64,000 nt of DNA from an uncultured Parabacteroides sp. (GTDB lineage: Bacteria; Bacteroidota; Bacteroidia; Bacteroidales; Tannerellaceae), in the NCBI RefSeq assembly GCF_902493135.1, contig NZ_CABUOD010000003.1, positions 62,001 to 126,000 of the forward strand, given 5' to 3'. Position numbers and translations under genes: made by a program. Positions 26,801 through 34,765 of the stretch are shown here, one piece after another. The number at the start of each line of letters is the position of its first letter. Position 1 is the stretch's first letter. The notes below the pieces were generated by a model. It was not told the DNA's origin, did no database searches, and saw only the letters and a list, made by a program, of their open reading frames with translations.

Positions 26801-29758
26801 TACTGTAGCCTTTGCCTTTACCACTTTAGCAGTTACGAATGTGATCGGAGCCAAGGTATAACGTTTGGCTGAATCCGCGTTTAACAAAGCGTTCAAGTCT
26901 TCATTTGTTATCTCAACCGGAACTTTGTCTCCCACATTCTTATTTGCACGTTTTCCTGTCGGGAGATCAGCTTTGAAATATCCAGAAGCAACAGCTTCCC
27001 AAGGCAATCCGGAAACAGCAATATTGTCAGCCCATTTCAAAGTTACATCATCTTTAGCATTGTAAACGATTGAATCGCCATTATTACCCTCACCATAGTC
27101 CGGAACAATACCAGCCGTCAGGATCAAAGCGCGTTTCGTGATCTTCAGTTTCTGGGTGTTAGTAAGGCCATCTTCATATCCATTATCACTACTGTCAATC
27201 TTACCATCATTATTCGAATCTTTTTTCACTTTCAGCGTCAATACAACTTCGCCTGGATTCAGGAATGAGAGAACACCATCATCGGTCAATGAAACTAAAT
27301 CACTTCCCTCTGTTGCTGTTACTTCCACATTCTTTGTATTAAAAGCCAATTTGACCGGAGTAGAAGCAAAAGCCACACTATCCGGCAGATTTGTGATCAA
27401 CGGGGCAACATTGATTTCACTAAATGCAAATTTCTCTCCTTCTGCACCCTCGGCATTATAAGTCAACAATTTAACCGCCTTGCCTTCAGCCAGCATCTTG
27501 GATGCATCCGCCGAATTAGTAGTAATATAACCGTCTTTACAGGTTGCCGAAACAGAACCGGTAATTGCGAAAGGTTCACCATTCAGTTCTTTCAAAATAT
27601 CATCGCATGTTGCATCCGGAGCAATGATAGTGCCACCATTTGTCTTCATGCAATAGAAAGCATTAGCCGCTTTATGGTTATCTGCTCCTTTAATATAAGC
27701 ATACGACCATGCATCATTGGCAGTCATACGGACATAACCGAAACTCCGGTCGTCGTATGTATTTTCCAGAGCAATTGCAGCATTGTCAATTGTTGATGAT
27801 TGTGCATCCTGAACAATAACATTGATTGCAGTCCAATTATCCACAAGGCCGTTACAACCGGTTATTGTATTGCCGGTAATCGTATAGGATGCAGATGCTG
27901 ATTTTGTAGTAAGGTCGATACCGTTAGCAACATATTTGCTCTTATCGGCTTCCGGTACGATACCATTCAATTTACAATCCTGAATCGTCACCTTATCACA
28001 AGTACCGAGGATAACAGTTTTTTGCGGACCATCTGTTCCGATAGAAGTTGCATTGATAGTCAAGCCTTTCAGAGTAACGTTTTCACTAGCCAATGCGATA
28101 TGGCCGTTAATCGTACCCTCGCCGCTTAATGTAATACCTTCACCGATCGACAGTGGTTTGTCGTTGTCGAAAGTCCAGGTCTTGCCTTTTTCTATTCCAA
28201 ATTCGGAAATAATAGTGGAAACATTCTTTTTGAATGTTGCAAGTTTTGCCTTAGCCCCGATTAGTTCGATATCGGCACTTTCTAAACCTTGCCCAATCTG
28301 CATGACAGGATTGTCTGTTTTTGAATTCACAAACTTAAAAGTAGCCTTTCCGGTAACACACGGAATAATCTTTCCATTCGTATCAGAATCCGCCCAACCG
28401 TTTACCGGTCCGAGACAAGCATTGATTTGCCCCAAATCATTAAATGTACAACCATCAAACGTACAAGTAATATCTTTGACCGTTCCTCTGTTTACAGAAG
28501 CAAACTCATAATATGATCCCTTTTTGGCAAATGTGCAATTGGTAAGTGTTGCCTCAATCTGATCTGCACGTCCATTTGCAAGAACACCGTAGAAAGAGGC
28601 AATTTTGGTATCCTTCAAAGTGACAGTACTTATCCCGGTACGTGTATAACCCTGTCCACCCCCACAGCCGATACCTTCGGTTATCTCGCCGCCTGTCATG
28701 GTCAACTTAACAGTTTGTACACCATTCACCGATTCAGCCAACGGTGTTTCCAATGTATTCGATGTCAATCCGGCATCATAACCGCCAGCATAAAGATTTG
28801 CGATCTTTGTATTTTCACCAGAGATATTGATTTCTACTTCATTTGACTTTGCATAGAATTTACCACCGCCTTCTAAAAGATTGCTGACAGTACCACCTGT
28901 AATTGTAATCGATGTTTTTCCTTTTACATCAGCCGGAGTTCCGGTAGTCTTATTACCTTCACCATATCCGCCTCCAAACAAATCAGCAAGAGTGCCGCCC
29001 GTCATGAGAATAGTAGAGTTGTCAACTATGGCATTCTTCATTCCGCCGTACAACCCGATATTCGTTTTCGCAGGGTCTAAAACCATCGCTTCGCCTTCAT
29101 TCGTTAACGCGATCTTAGTTTTAGTCTCCGATGCGGAAACAGTTACAGGCAAGCCACCTGCATACACCAATGTAGCATATTTACCGGCATTAGTACCTGT
29201 CAACGCTTTTGTTTCCAAAAGAAATCTGGCATAATAACCACTATGAGATTCTGCATAAGCATTAGGAGTTGAATAAACCGTATCGGATTTAGTAATAAGA
29301 TCCGTACCCTCCCCTACAACAACAGAAAATGTTCTGGTTGCTAAAACGGCATTACCTTGCTTTAAATCCACAACCTCCAACTTGCAATTATATGTACCTG
29401 CAACCGTCGGTGTCATCAAAATAGGAGACACTAAATCACTAAGAGGAAAACCGGCTTGCGGTCCAAACAGATACTCACCTTTTTCAGCTATCCAAGTATT
29501 CCATTTGCCATCCTGGAAATACTTCAGTCCCAGAGCACTTAGTTCGGCAGGATTCGAGTCTGTCAAGCTAATTTTCACACGGACATTAGTTGCTTTCGAT
29601 GTTCCTTTTGCCGTACCTACATTAAACACAATAGGCTTATTGGTAACGGCAGCATCCAAATCGGTGAAAATCTCCGGCTTAGTATCAGCCGCTTGCATCC
29701 ACCCTACATTCGTCACCGCCATAAGGACGGCAAACAACATAAGTAATATCTTTTTCAT
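23849..29758 (-). CDS. Giant secreted MBG/Ig-like surface protein with beta-helix region and C-terminal sorting-like domain
   Basis: 1969 residues with a signal peptide (MKKILLMLFAVLMAVTNVGWMQA). Order: an N-terminal Ig-like part; a parallel beta-helix-like region from about 230 to 700 ('VTLKGLTINA', 'VTIQDCKLNG'); a tandem series of MBG-type repeats from about 874 ('KRALILTAGIVPDYG', 'PRPLKAEVAAFAPKTYDGD', 'AITVSAPISAYYTG'); a BIG2 Ig-like domain near 1813-1890 ('SVSLDKTELTLPRLDSY', 'WKSSDESIATVDANGKVTA'); and a C-terminal domain ('VAVVNLTGVVVYQ', 'IPVNPGIYLVKLGTG', 'TKISV') resembling type IX secretion type-A sorting domains. It is likely a surface-displayed, repeat-rich adhesin. Whether the host has a type IX system cannot be seen here. 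Confidence 0.75.
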   Translation of the reverse strand: MKKILLMLFAVLMAVTNVGWMQAADTKPEIFTDLDAAVTNKPIVFNVGTAKGTSKATNVRVKISLTDSNPAELSALGLKYFQDGKWNTWIAEKGEYLFGPQAGFPLSDLVSPILMTPTVAGTYNCKLEVVDLKQGNAVLATRTFSVVVGEGTDLITKSDTVYSTPNAYAESHSGYYARFLLETKALTGTNAGKYATLVYAGGLPVTVSASETKTKIALTNEGEAMVLDPAKTNIGLYGGMKNAIVDNSTILMTGGTLADLFGGGYGEGNKTTGTPADVKGKTSITITGGTVSNLLEGGGKFYAKSNEVEINISGENTKIANLYAGGYDAGLTSNTLETPLAESVNGVQTVKLTMTGGEITEGIGCGGGQGYTRTGISTVTLKDTKIASFYGVLANGRADQIEATLTNCTFAKKGSYYEFASVNRGTVKDITCTFDGCTFNDLGQINACLGPVNGWADSDTNGKIIPCVTGKATFKFVNSKTDNPVMQIGQGLESADIELIGAKAKLATFKKNVSTIISEFGIEKGKTWTFDNDKPLSIGEGITLSGEGTINGHIALASENVTLKGLTINATSIGTDGPQKTVILGTCDKVTIQDCKLNGIVPEADKSKYVANGIDLTTKSASASYTITGNTITGCNGLVDNWTAINVIVQDAQSSTIDNAAIALENTYDDRSFGYVRMTANDAWSYAYIKGADNHKAANAFYCMKTNGGTIIAPDATCDDILKELNGEPFAITGSVSATCKDGYITTNSADASKMLAEGKAVKLLTYNAEGAEGEKFAFSEINVAPLITNLPDSVAFASTPVKLAFNTKNVEVTATEGSDLVSLTDDGVLSFLNPGEVVLTLKVKKDSNNDGKIDSSDNGYEDGLTNTQKLKITKRALILTAGIVPDYGEGNNGDSIVYNAKDDVTLKWADNIAVSGLPWEAVASGYFKADLPTGKRANKNVGDKVPVEITNEDLNALLNADSAKRYTLAPITFVTAKVVKAKATVTADNVTDYTFGSELPTFTAQTKNLKDGDQLDGTLKFICSATPDSLVKEGGYDIMPYGLTSDNYAITFEKGTLTVKATNPKIEIVDAKVTGNAEAKTITVRAKLVHAGGLETATVTAKDAESEVALASNDAITPDTNGIYKFEVSDAAAKKHTITFTATTAEQSNNTGTASIDVTVEAGTPQNLKFDDKVLSSIVYGDSLALVVSSDQAAAKGDYTFKVTSGATISNTNVLKPTAAGDVVVTVSRTADENYSSATVTKTIKVTPRPLKAEVAAFAPKTYDGDTKVKTMPSITLSSDYKVIGSDAVSIAAGATATYASKNVGIHAISLSALTLTGAQAANYTLIQPTGLKGEIIKKDATVKVDDVTRMYNQRYTKYSFTAEGLVEGESLSSVYTGKLDVTENEKEGTLTLKIDGNLCRNYNLTAQNGTLTITKGTPVVVAYKVVDQPKYLVVDSAGHQNLTVSETLVNGYFQVTGDDGSVTNSVNAIPTSSLKVTNALLGTKAGDDWAGWNSEKATVIEYAASTATITNVNGYTYSSTDLNRLSVEGTDLTANGVGKVAIIATSASGDVKVKLYDVTPKKVTYTADMSKTYDGLTLATGSVTLAGVNGNDNVVLDMEGVTFNYATPAAGEKTINPSQAPILTGADANNYNLASGVTGEIAKKAITVSAPISAYYTGQTNMALDEFTSEGILSNDIVSLNVTLDNAEVGPRKFTLGSLAGDNAANYTLSTTTVLDGTILKPTIVVTVPETASSTTDAKNKLTYTIRETGKSVSGSVFSNAVQVVSLGNDVYQVSTKEENPNFSLIYTKNLIGFKAEPNSGGGGSTTVSVSSVSLDKTELTLPRLDSYTLLATVGPSDASDKSVTWKSSDESIATVDANGKVTAVKVGKATITVTTVDGGKTATCEVTVDFATGLEEAIANTVVYGRNKHIHIRPVAPVRVAVVNLTGVVVYQATISSTAQIPVNPGIYLVKLGTGSEAVVTKISVR

Positions 29759-29814
29759 GAAAATAAAATTAAATTGTAAGTATTGAAATAATAAATTCCC
29801 TATACTCGTTTAAT

Positions 29815-29835
29815 GTGTAACTTATGTGGTTACAC
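29815..29835. promoter_or_regulatory. Palindrome upstream of the MBG gene (possible operator)
   Basis: GTGTAAC and GTTACAC form a perfect 7-bp inverted repeat with a 7-base spacer, 57 bases upstream of the MBG start codon. The size and position suit a dimeric regulator site; no regulator is assigned. Confidence 0.35.
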
Positions 29836-30593
29836 GTAAACGGGTTTCTTCTCGCTTTGGTTTCTTCTTTATTTCATCGGCAATACAAATTTGGGTTCCA
29901 TCAATTCCCGGAGTGGAGGTTATACAAATAAAAAGAGGCGCAGGAACTGTTGATATATCTATTTGTGAGGCTCTCGACTGCCCTTCGTACCAATATAAAC
30001 AACACCCCCGCGCCCTTTTAAACTTGTATATAAGCGTATGTAAAAACATACGGATAGATATAACAAGAAAAGGTACGCGAGCGTTTAGTTGTCTATTATC
30101 CGGTACGAATGAAATTGTCGAGATTTCACAAACAGGATAATATCTTTTTAACGCTTCTCGTAATCAATAAAATGCAGGAACCCGCAACGCTATGCAGGTG
30201 TGCAGGGGCAAAAATAGGCCTTAAATTTTAATAAACAAAGAAACAAAGAAGAAAATATTTAGATTTATCAGTACACTTAAAAAGGAACGATCTTTTTATG
30301 ATCGGTGTGGTTTATATTGTCGATATAATCATCACTATAAATTATCATTTACCGATTCCATTTCGCCTAAAGCAAACATATTGTTATTCCTTACTTATTG
30401 TACGATTTTCCCAAATACCCGTTGGTACAAATCGAAACAGCAGCGCATGAAATTTGATTTTATACCCTATAAATTTCAAATTTCCTGCAAGGGTAATATT
30501 TTTTAAGAAACAAGATATTTGGCAATAGCCTGAATATTAACAAGCTATGGATAGCAACCTTTTTTGGAGGGGTTCTTGTATTTTTTATTGCCC

Positions 30594-30601
30594 TATCTTT
30601 G
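30594..30601 (+). promoter_or_regulatory. Candidate antisense -7 box at the 3' end of the epimerase-lipocalin gene
   Basis: TATCTTTG matches TAnnTTTG and points into the 3' end of the minus-strand gene. A TTG lies 15 bases upstream, which is short for a -33 spacing, so this is a weak call. Confidence 0.2.
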
Positions 30602-30615
30602 TCCCGTCAGAAAAT

Positions 30616-31902
30616 TTAAAAGAGCAGCTTGGTAACATCATATCCTCGCCTCCTAATCTTGTCGAGCAGGTTTTCGAGCACAGCATCGGGTAATGTTTTT
30701 TCGCGGCTTAGAATCCAGAGATATTTGTCCGAGCTGCTTCCTACCACCACATAACGATAGGCCTCATCCAGTTCGAAAATGTAATAATCGGCGTAAAACC
30801 ATAAAAAGAAAGCGACCTTCAACTTACCCGGATTATTTTGCGGGTCCGGTTGCTTCGCACGCCCAATCGCTTTACGGTGAACCCCGTCTTTCACACCCTC
30901 GTTTTCAACCCGTATCTTTCCATCCGGCAATAAAGTATAGGTAGCCGTGGCTTCTGTCATGCCCTTTTCAAAATGATTCTCGTAACGGGCTATTTCGTAC
31001 CAGCGCCCCATATATCGTCTGACATCCAGTTCCGCCACCGTATGATGGTCTGTTACACCCATCAGCTTCTCGATCGTCGGGTAGAGGTATGTAAAGCCGG
31101 ATTCCAATAGCTTGGCGGGACGGACATTTTGTCCCTTTGTCAGAAACGAAGCCCCTTCCCCATACATCAGCCGGAACAAGAATTCGGGCAAGCGCATGGT
31201 CCAGCAGATTCCATCAGCCCTTGCAAGCACATGCGCCAATTGTTTTTGAGTGATACTTTGGGGAGAAACCAGATTGACCACATCCCCAATCTGCCTGTTC
31301 CTTATGATAAACTCAAAAGAACGGCACAAATCATACATGCTGATCCACGGAAACCGTTGCTCGCCACGGCCGATCACCGCGCCGGTCCGCGTAAGATGTT
31401 GCAAACGAAGCATCTGTTTCAAAGCTCCGCCATCCCTTGAAAGGACGATCCCGAACCGGGTTATGACCAGGCGCGTTTCCGGCGGGCACCGACGGGCCTC
31501 CCTTTCCCAGTCGGCACACAAGCGGGCCAGAAAGTCATCACCTTGTTTTCCGTTATACTCGTCATATTCGCCGGAAGCCGGATAATACCCCACGGCAGAA
31601 ACGGATATAAACAATTCGGGCAAGACGGTCATTTGACCAATAGCCGCCACCAACCGGCGGGTGACCGGAATACGGCTGTCATACAATTCCTGCTTATACG
31701 CTTCGGTCCACCGTTTGTTGATCGGAGCACCGGCAAGATTAATGACCACACGAGCCCCTTCCACGCTCCGGCAAAGCGCATCGAAGTTCAGTTCTTTGAA
31801 CAAATCTCTTCCCAAAGGGACAACTTCGTAGCCCTTCTCTTCGAAAAAACGGGTGAGATGACCGCCTATATATCCGCTTGCTCCGGTAATTGCTATTTTC
31901 AT
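30616..31902 (-). CDS. TIGR01777-type NAD(P)-dependent epimerase fused to a lipocalin
   Basis: 428 residues. Residues 1 to about 290 are an atypical SDR of the TIGR01777/YfcH family: 'ITGASGYIGGHL', 'VVINLAGAPINKRW', 'SVSAVGYYP', 'TRFGIVLSRDGGALKQM' and the family end 'SGFTYLYPTIEKLM'. From about 296 a bacterial lipocalin (Blc-like) begins with the G-x-W motif 'GRWYEIARYENHFEKG', then 'ATYTLLPDGKIRVENEG', 'LKVAFFLWFYADYYIFELDE' and 'YLWILSR'. Both halves look complete. The frame is continuous, so this is a real fusion. Lipocalins of this group bind lipids and are usually outer-membrane lipoproteins; this one has no signal peptide and should be cytoplasmic. Confidence 0.85.
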   Translation of the reverse strand: MKIAITGASGYIGGHLTRFFEEKGYEVVPLGRDLFKELNFDALCRSVEGARVVINLAGAPINKRWTEAYKQELYDSRIPVTRRLVAAIGQMTVLPELFISVSAVGYYPASGEYDEYNGKQGDDFLARLCADWEREARRCPPETRLVITRFGIVLSRDGGALKQMLRLQHLTRTGAVIGRGEQRFPWISMYDLCRSFEFIIRNRQIGDVVNLVSPQSITQKQLAHVLARADGICWTMRLPEFLFRLMYGEGASFLTKGQNVRPAKLLESGFTYLYPTIEKLMGVTDHHTVAELDVRRYMGRWYEIARYENHFEKGMTEATATYTLLPDGKIRVENEGVKDGVHRKAIGRAKQPDPQNNPGKLKVAFFLWFYADYYIFELDEAYRYVVVGSSSDKYLWILSREKTLPDAVLENLLDKIRRRGYDVTKLLF

Positions 31903-32023
31903 ACCTATTGACCTTTATAATATATATATAAACCGATTCCGCCCGCATATCGTTTACCGGCAACCGTTGCAAATGCTTCCAATTATGATTACTTTTGCCA
32001 TCCTATTAAAAAGCGACAAGATC

Positions 32024-32878
32024 ATGGCAGACAACTATCTGGAAAAGAAATACGAAGAATATCAATCCCGCAAGTCTTCCGGTAAAATGGAAGGCCGGTC
32101 GGCGAACCGCCCATACGGTGGCAGGAAAGCGGCCGTTATCCGCAAAACCAGGAGAGTCTTTGTGACAGGAGGCGCGGAAGGCATAGGCAAAGCGATCGTA
32201 AAAGCTTTCCGTTCCGCCGGACACCGCGTGGCGTTCTGCGACCGTAACGAAACGGCGGGAAAAGAGACGGCGTTGCAGACCGGAACCTCTTTTTTCCATG
32301 TCGACGTAAGTGACCGAGAAACGCTTGAGAACTGCATGCAGCAGATTTTCAAGGAATGGGGCGATATCGATATCGTGATCAACAATGCGGGAATCAGCCG
32401 TTTCTCCCCGATCACGGAGACCGATGTGGAAGATTTCGACCGGATATTATCTGTGAACTTGCGTCCGGTCTTCATCACTTCCCGCAAGTTGGCCATCCAC
32501 CGCCAATCACAGGAGTCACCCAATCCGTTCGGCCGGATCGTCAATATCTGTTCCACCCGCTATCTGATGAGCGAACCCGGCAGCGAAGGGTATGCGGCAT
32601 CCAAAGGCGGCATCTATTCGCTGACGCACGCCCTTGCACTCTCGCTTGCCCAGTGGCATATCACGGTCAACTCGATTTCGCCGGGCTGGATCGAGACGCA
32701 CGACTACGAACAACTTCGCCCGGAAGACCACGCCCAACATCCATCGGGACGAGTAGGCAAACCGGACGACATCGCCCGTATGTGCCTGTTCGTCTGCCAG
32801 GAGGAAAACGACTTCATAAACGGCGAGAACATAACGATCGACGGAGGGATGACGAAGAAAATGATCTATATCGAATGA
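32024..32878 (+). CDS. SDR-family oxidoreductase
   Basis: 284 residues from MADNYLEKKYEEY. An upstream ATG at 31967 is in frame, but the extension looks non-coding. After a 45-residue charged N-terminal extension comes a classical Rossmann fold: 'VFVTGGAEGIGKAI', 'VINNAGISRFSPI', catalytic Ser in 'NICSTR', Tyr-x3-Lys in 'GYAASKGG', 'SISPGWIETH' and 'GENITIDGGMTKKM'. It reduces or oxidises an unknown alcohol or ketone with NAD(P). It is divergent from the epimerase-lipocalin gene and convergent with the pseudouridine synthase. Confidence 0.88.
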   Translation: MADNYLEKKYEEYQSRKSSGKMEGRSANRPYGGRKAAVIRKTRRVFVTGGAEGIGKAIVKAFRSAGHRVAFCDRNETAGKETALQTGTSFFHVDVSDRETLENCMQQIFKEWGDIDIVINNAGISRFSPITETDVEDFDRILSVNLRPVFITSRKLAIHRQSQESPNPFGRIVNICSTRYLMSEPGSEGYAASKGGIYSLTHALALSLAQWHITVNSISPGWIETHDYEQLRPEDHAQHPSGRVGKPDDIARMCLFVCQEENDFINGENITIDGGMTKKMIYIE

Positions 32879-32934
32879 CAACCGCTATACCATAGGCATG
32901 GCACAACCGTTTCCATAGCATGAAACTGCCGTTT

Positions 32935-32966
32935 CCTCGGTATGGCACAATCGTTTCATGCCGAGG
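32935..32966. repeat. Hairpin within a short-repeat cluster between convergent genes
   Basis: CCTCGGTATG at 32935-32944 pairs with CATGCCGAGG at 32957-32966 (9 of 10 plus a G-T). The surrounding 32893-33000 repeats the words GGCA(T)GGCACAA and CGTTTC several times. It may terminate both converging transcripts or be a short intergenic repeat family. Confidence 0.5.
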
Positions 32967-33005
32967 GAACAACAGTGCCAAGGGCATGAAAAAATCGTGG
33001 CACAA

Positions 33006-34640
33006 CTATAAAAGATCATCAAAGCCGGACTCCTTTTCTATTTCCATATACACTCCGGAGACAGGGTGCGTAAACCCCAAGTATTCGGCATGCAGATACA
33101 AGCGGCCTGCTTGCTTGCCATACAACTCATCCCCTACTATCGGGGCATTCAAGCCAAGCGGATGGGCCGAATGGACACGCAACTGATGTGTGCGCCCGGT
33201 TCTCGGTATGAAAGAAATGAAAGTACGCCCCGAATCACAATACAACACGGTATAATCAGTCACGGCAGGTTTCCCGCGAACCGCATCGACCACCTGCCGC
33301 GGCCGGTCTTCCGGGTCCGGGCGGAGAGGGAGTTCGATATGGCCTTCTTTTTCCTCCACAATGCCATCCAACCAAGCGACATACCGTTTACACACCGTCC
33401 GGTTCTTGAACTGCGCCTGCAAGTTCTGATGCACTTCTTTCGTCTTGGCGATAAGTATCAGGCCGGAGGTCGCCATGTCAAGGCGATGCACGATCATCGG
33501 CCCGGTCGCTTCGGGATACATCCGTCGCACCCGTCCGTAGACGGAATCGATATCCGATTTTCCGGGAACCGACAACATGCCGGCCGGTTTGTTCACCACC
33601 GACAACCATTCGTCTTCATACACGATTTCCAACACCGTATCCCGGTGCAAATCCGTTTCCAACGGGTTTTCCTCGACGTGCAGGCCTTGCAGCATGTGCT
33701 TCAGGATCGGTCCGCATTTCCCTTTGCAGGCCGGATAATAATATCCATGACGGCGGATCTCGTTTTTCGGAGAATCTCCCCACCAGAATTCAGCCATAGC
33801 CAGAGGTTGCCAACCGTTCCGGTAAGCATATTGCAGGAGCTTGGGAGCCGCACACTCGCCTGTACCTGCCGGAGGCGTCTTTTGAACGGTATCCTTGAAC
33901 AGGTCACACAAATCCCGTTCCTCTCCACGGGCGTTCAGCATACGGAATTGTTTGAAAAGCCATTGTTGAAGAGCGGCCGAGCGGATCTTGCGTTCCGCTT
34001 TGAGACGTTCGATTTCCGTCTCGAACACCTCTACTTCCGCTTGGAGGGAGGCAAGGCGGTCTTTCCAATATTGTTTCTGCCGTTTCAGTTCCGCTTTTTG
34101 GAACTGGCTTTCGCGGATCAGTTGTTCCGCGTCTACCCGCGTGACGGCCGAACGAAGGCGGTCACGTTCTTCCTTGGCCGCTTTCATCCGATCCCGCATC
34201 TCATCCAAAACCTGTTCGGCAAAGATCGTCTCGTCGGCCAACCGTCGCTTGCAATCCTTATATCGCGCATCTTCCTGCAACTCCTCGATCCGCCTGCTGA
34301 TCCCCGATATCCGCTCTTCTTCAATCCTGAAAAAGCCGTCCGGTTCTTGTACGTCATAGACCGGAGGCACAAAATAAACGTGCCGGTTCTTTCCTGCCAG
34401 AATGCCGGAGAAGGCTGCCAGATAGCCGACCTCCCCCTCTCCTGTACGGACGATCAAAACGCCGAACATCTTCCCCTTCCGCAATTCCTCCTGCCATTCT
34501 CCTTTTGCCTCCAAATAGCGCCCGACCTCGCCCGCCGCCGCCACACAAAGGGGATGCGGAGTATAATGGAACGGATAGGTAAACTTTTCCGGCAGAGAGA
34601 GAAGAGAAATAGAATCTGCAAAATAGTGAAGTTTGTCCAT
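33006..34640 (-). CDS. RluA-family RNA pseudouridine synthase with long coiled-coil N-terminal extension
   Basis: 544 residues. The C-terminal third is an RluA-type catalytic domain: 'LSVVNKPAGMLSVPGK', 'GPMIVHRLDMATSGLILIAKT' with catalytic Asp 388, 'KRYVAWLDG' and 'RTGRTHQLRVHSAHPLGLNAPIVGDELYG'. About 330 residues precede it, including a coiled coil near 115-230 rich in Arg, Lys and Glu, and a Cys pair ('YYPACKGKCGPILKHML') that may bind metal. Bacteroidales have several RluA paralogues of this long form. The target uridine is unknown. Its start gives a start codon close to the divergent GH43 promoter. Confidence 0.88.
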   Translation of the reverse strand: MDKLHYFADSISLLSLPEKFTYPFHYTPHPLCVAAAGEVGRYLEAKGEWQEELRKGKMFGVLIVRTGEGEVGYLAAFSGILAGKNRHVYFVPPVYDVQEPDGFFRIEEERISGISRRIEELQEDARYKDCKRRLADETIFAEQVLDEMRDRMKAAKEERDRLRSAVTRVDAEQLIRESQFQKAELKRQKQYWKDRLASLQAEVEVFETEIERLKAERKIRSAALQQWLFKQFRMLNARGEERDLCDLFKDTVQKTPPAGTGECAAPKLLQYAYRNGWQPLAMAEFWWGDSPKNEIRRHGYYYPACKGKCGPILKHMLQGLHVEENPLETDLHRDTVLEIVYEDEWLSVVNKPAGMLSVPGKSDIDSVYGRVRRMYPEATGPMIVHRLDMATSGLILIAKTKEVHQNLQAQFKNRTVCKRYVAWLDGIVEEKEGHIELPLRPDPEDRPRQVVDAVRGKPAVTDYTVLYCDSGRTFISFIPRTGRTHQLRVHSAHPLGLNAPIVGDELYGKQAGRLYLHAEYLGFTHPVSGVYMEIEKESGFDDLL

Positions 34641-34687
34641 GCTTTTTCCAAATCAAAACGTTTTATCCGGCAAAAGTAAAGGATTTT

Positions 34688-34719
34688 TTTGGACAGCTCC
34701 GTTTTATCCAGTAGATTTG
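34688..34719 (+). promoter_or_regulatory. Bacteroidetes housekeeping promoter of the GH43 gene
   Basis: A -33 TTTG at 34688-34691 and a -7 TAGATTTG at 34712-34719 are separated by 20 bases, the expected spacing. The ATG follows 46 bases later. This is the best promoter match in the window. Confidence 0.7.
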
Positions 34720-34765
34720 TAACCATCAATTTTAGACCAATTAATAATTAGTGTTTTAACAAACC

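Larger units (their letters stand above)
29759..30615. other. 857-base stretch with no credible gene
   Basis: The open frames here are short, lack homologous-looking motifs and have no ribosome binding sites. The stretch is AT-rich. It contains the palindrome at 29815-29835, a small CGATC/GATCG hairpin near 30287-30303, and a plus-strand TATCTTTG at 30594-30601 that would read antisense into the epimerase-lipocalin gene. Nothing else is assigned. Confidence 0.5.

Noticed and set aside
29826..30140. Short ORFs in the gap upstream of the MBG gene
   Set aside because: No ribosome binding site, odd composition and no recognisable motif.
33066..34679. 537-codon open frame opposite to the pseudouridine synthase
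   Set aside because: It is a shadow of the minus-strand gene, without signal or domain features.
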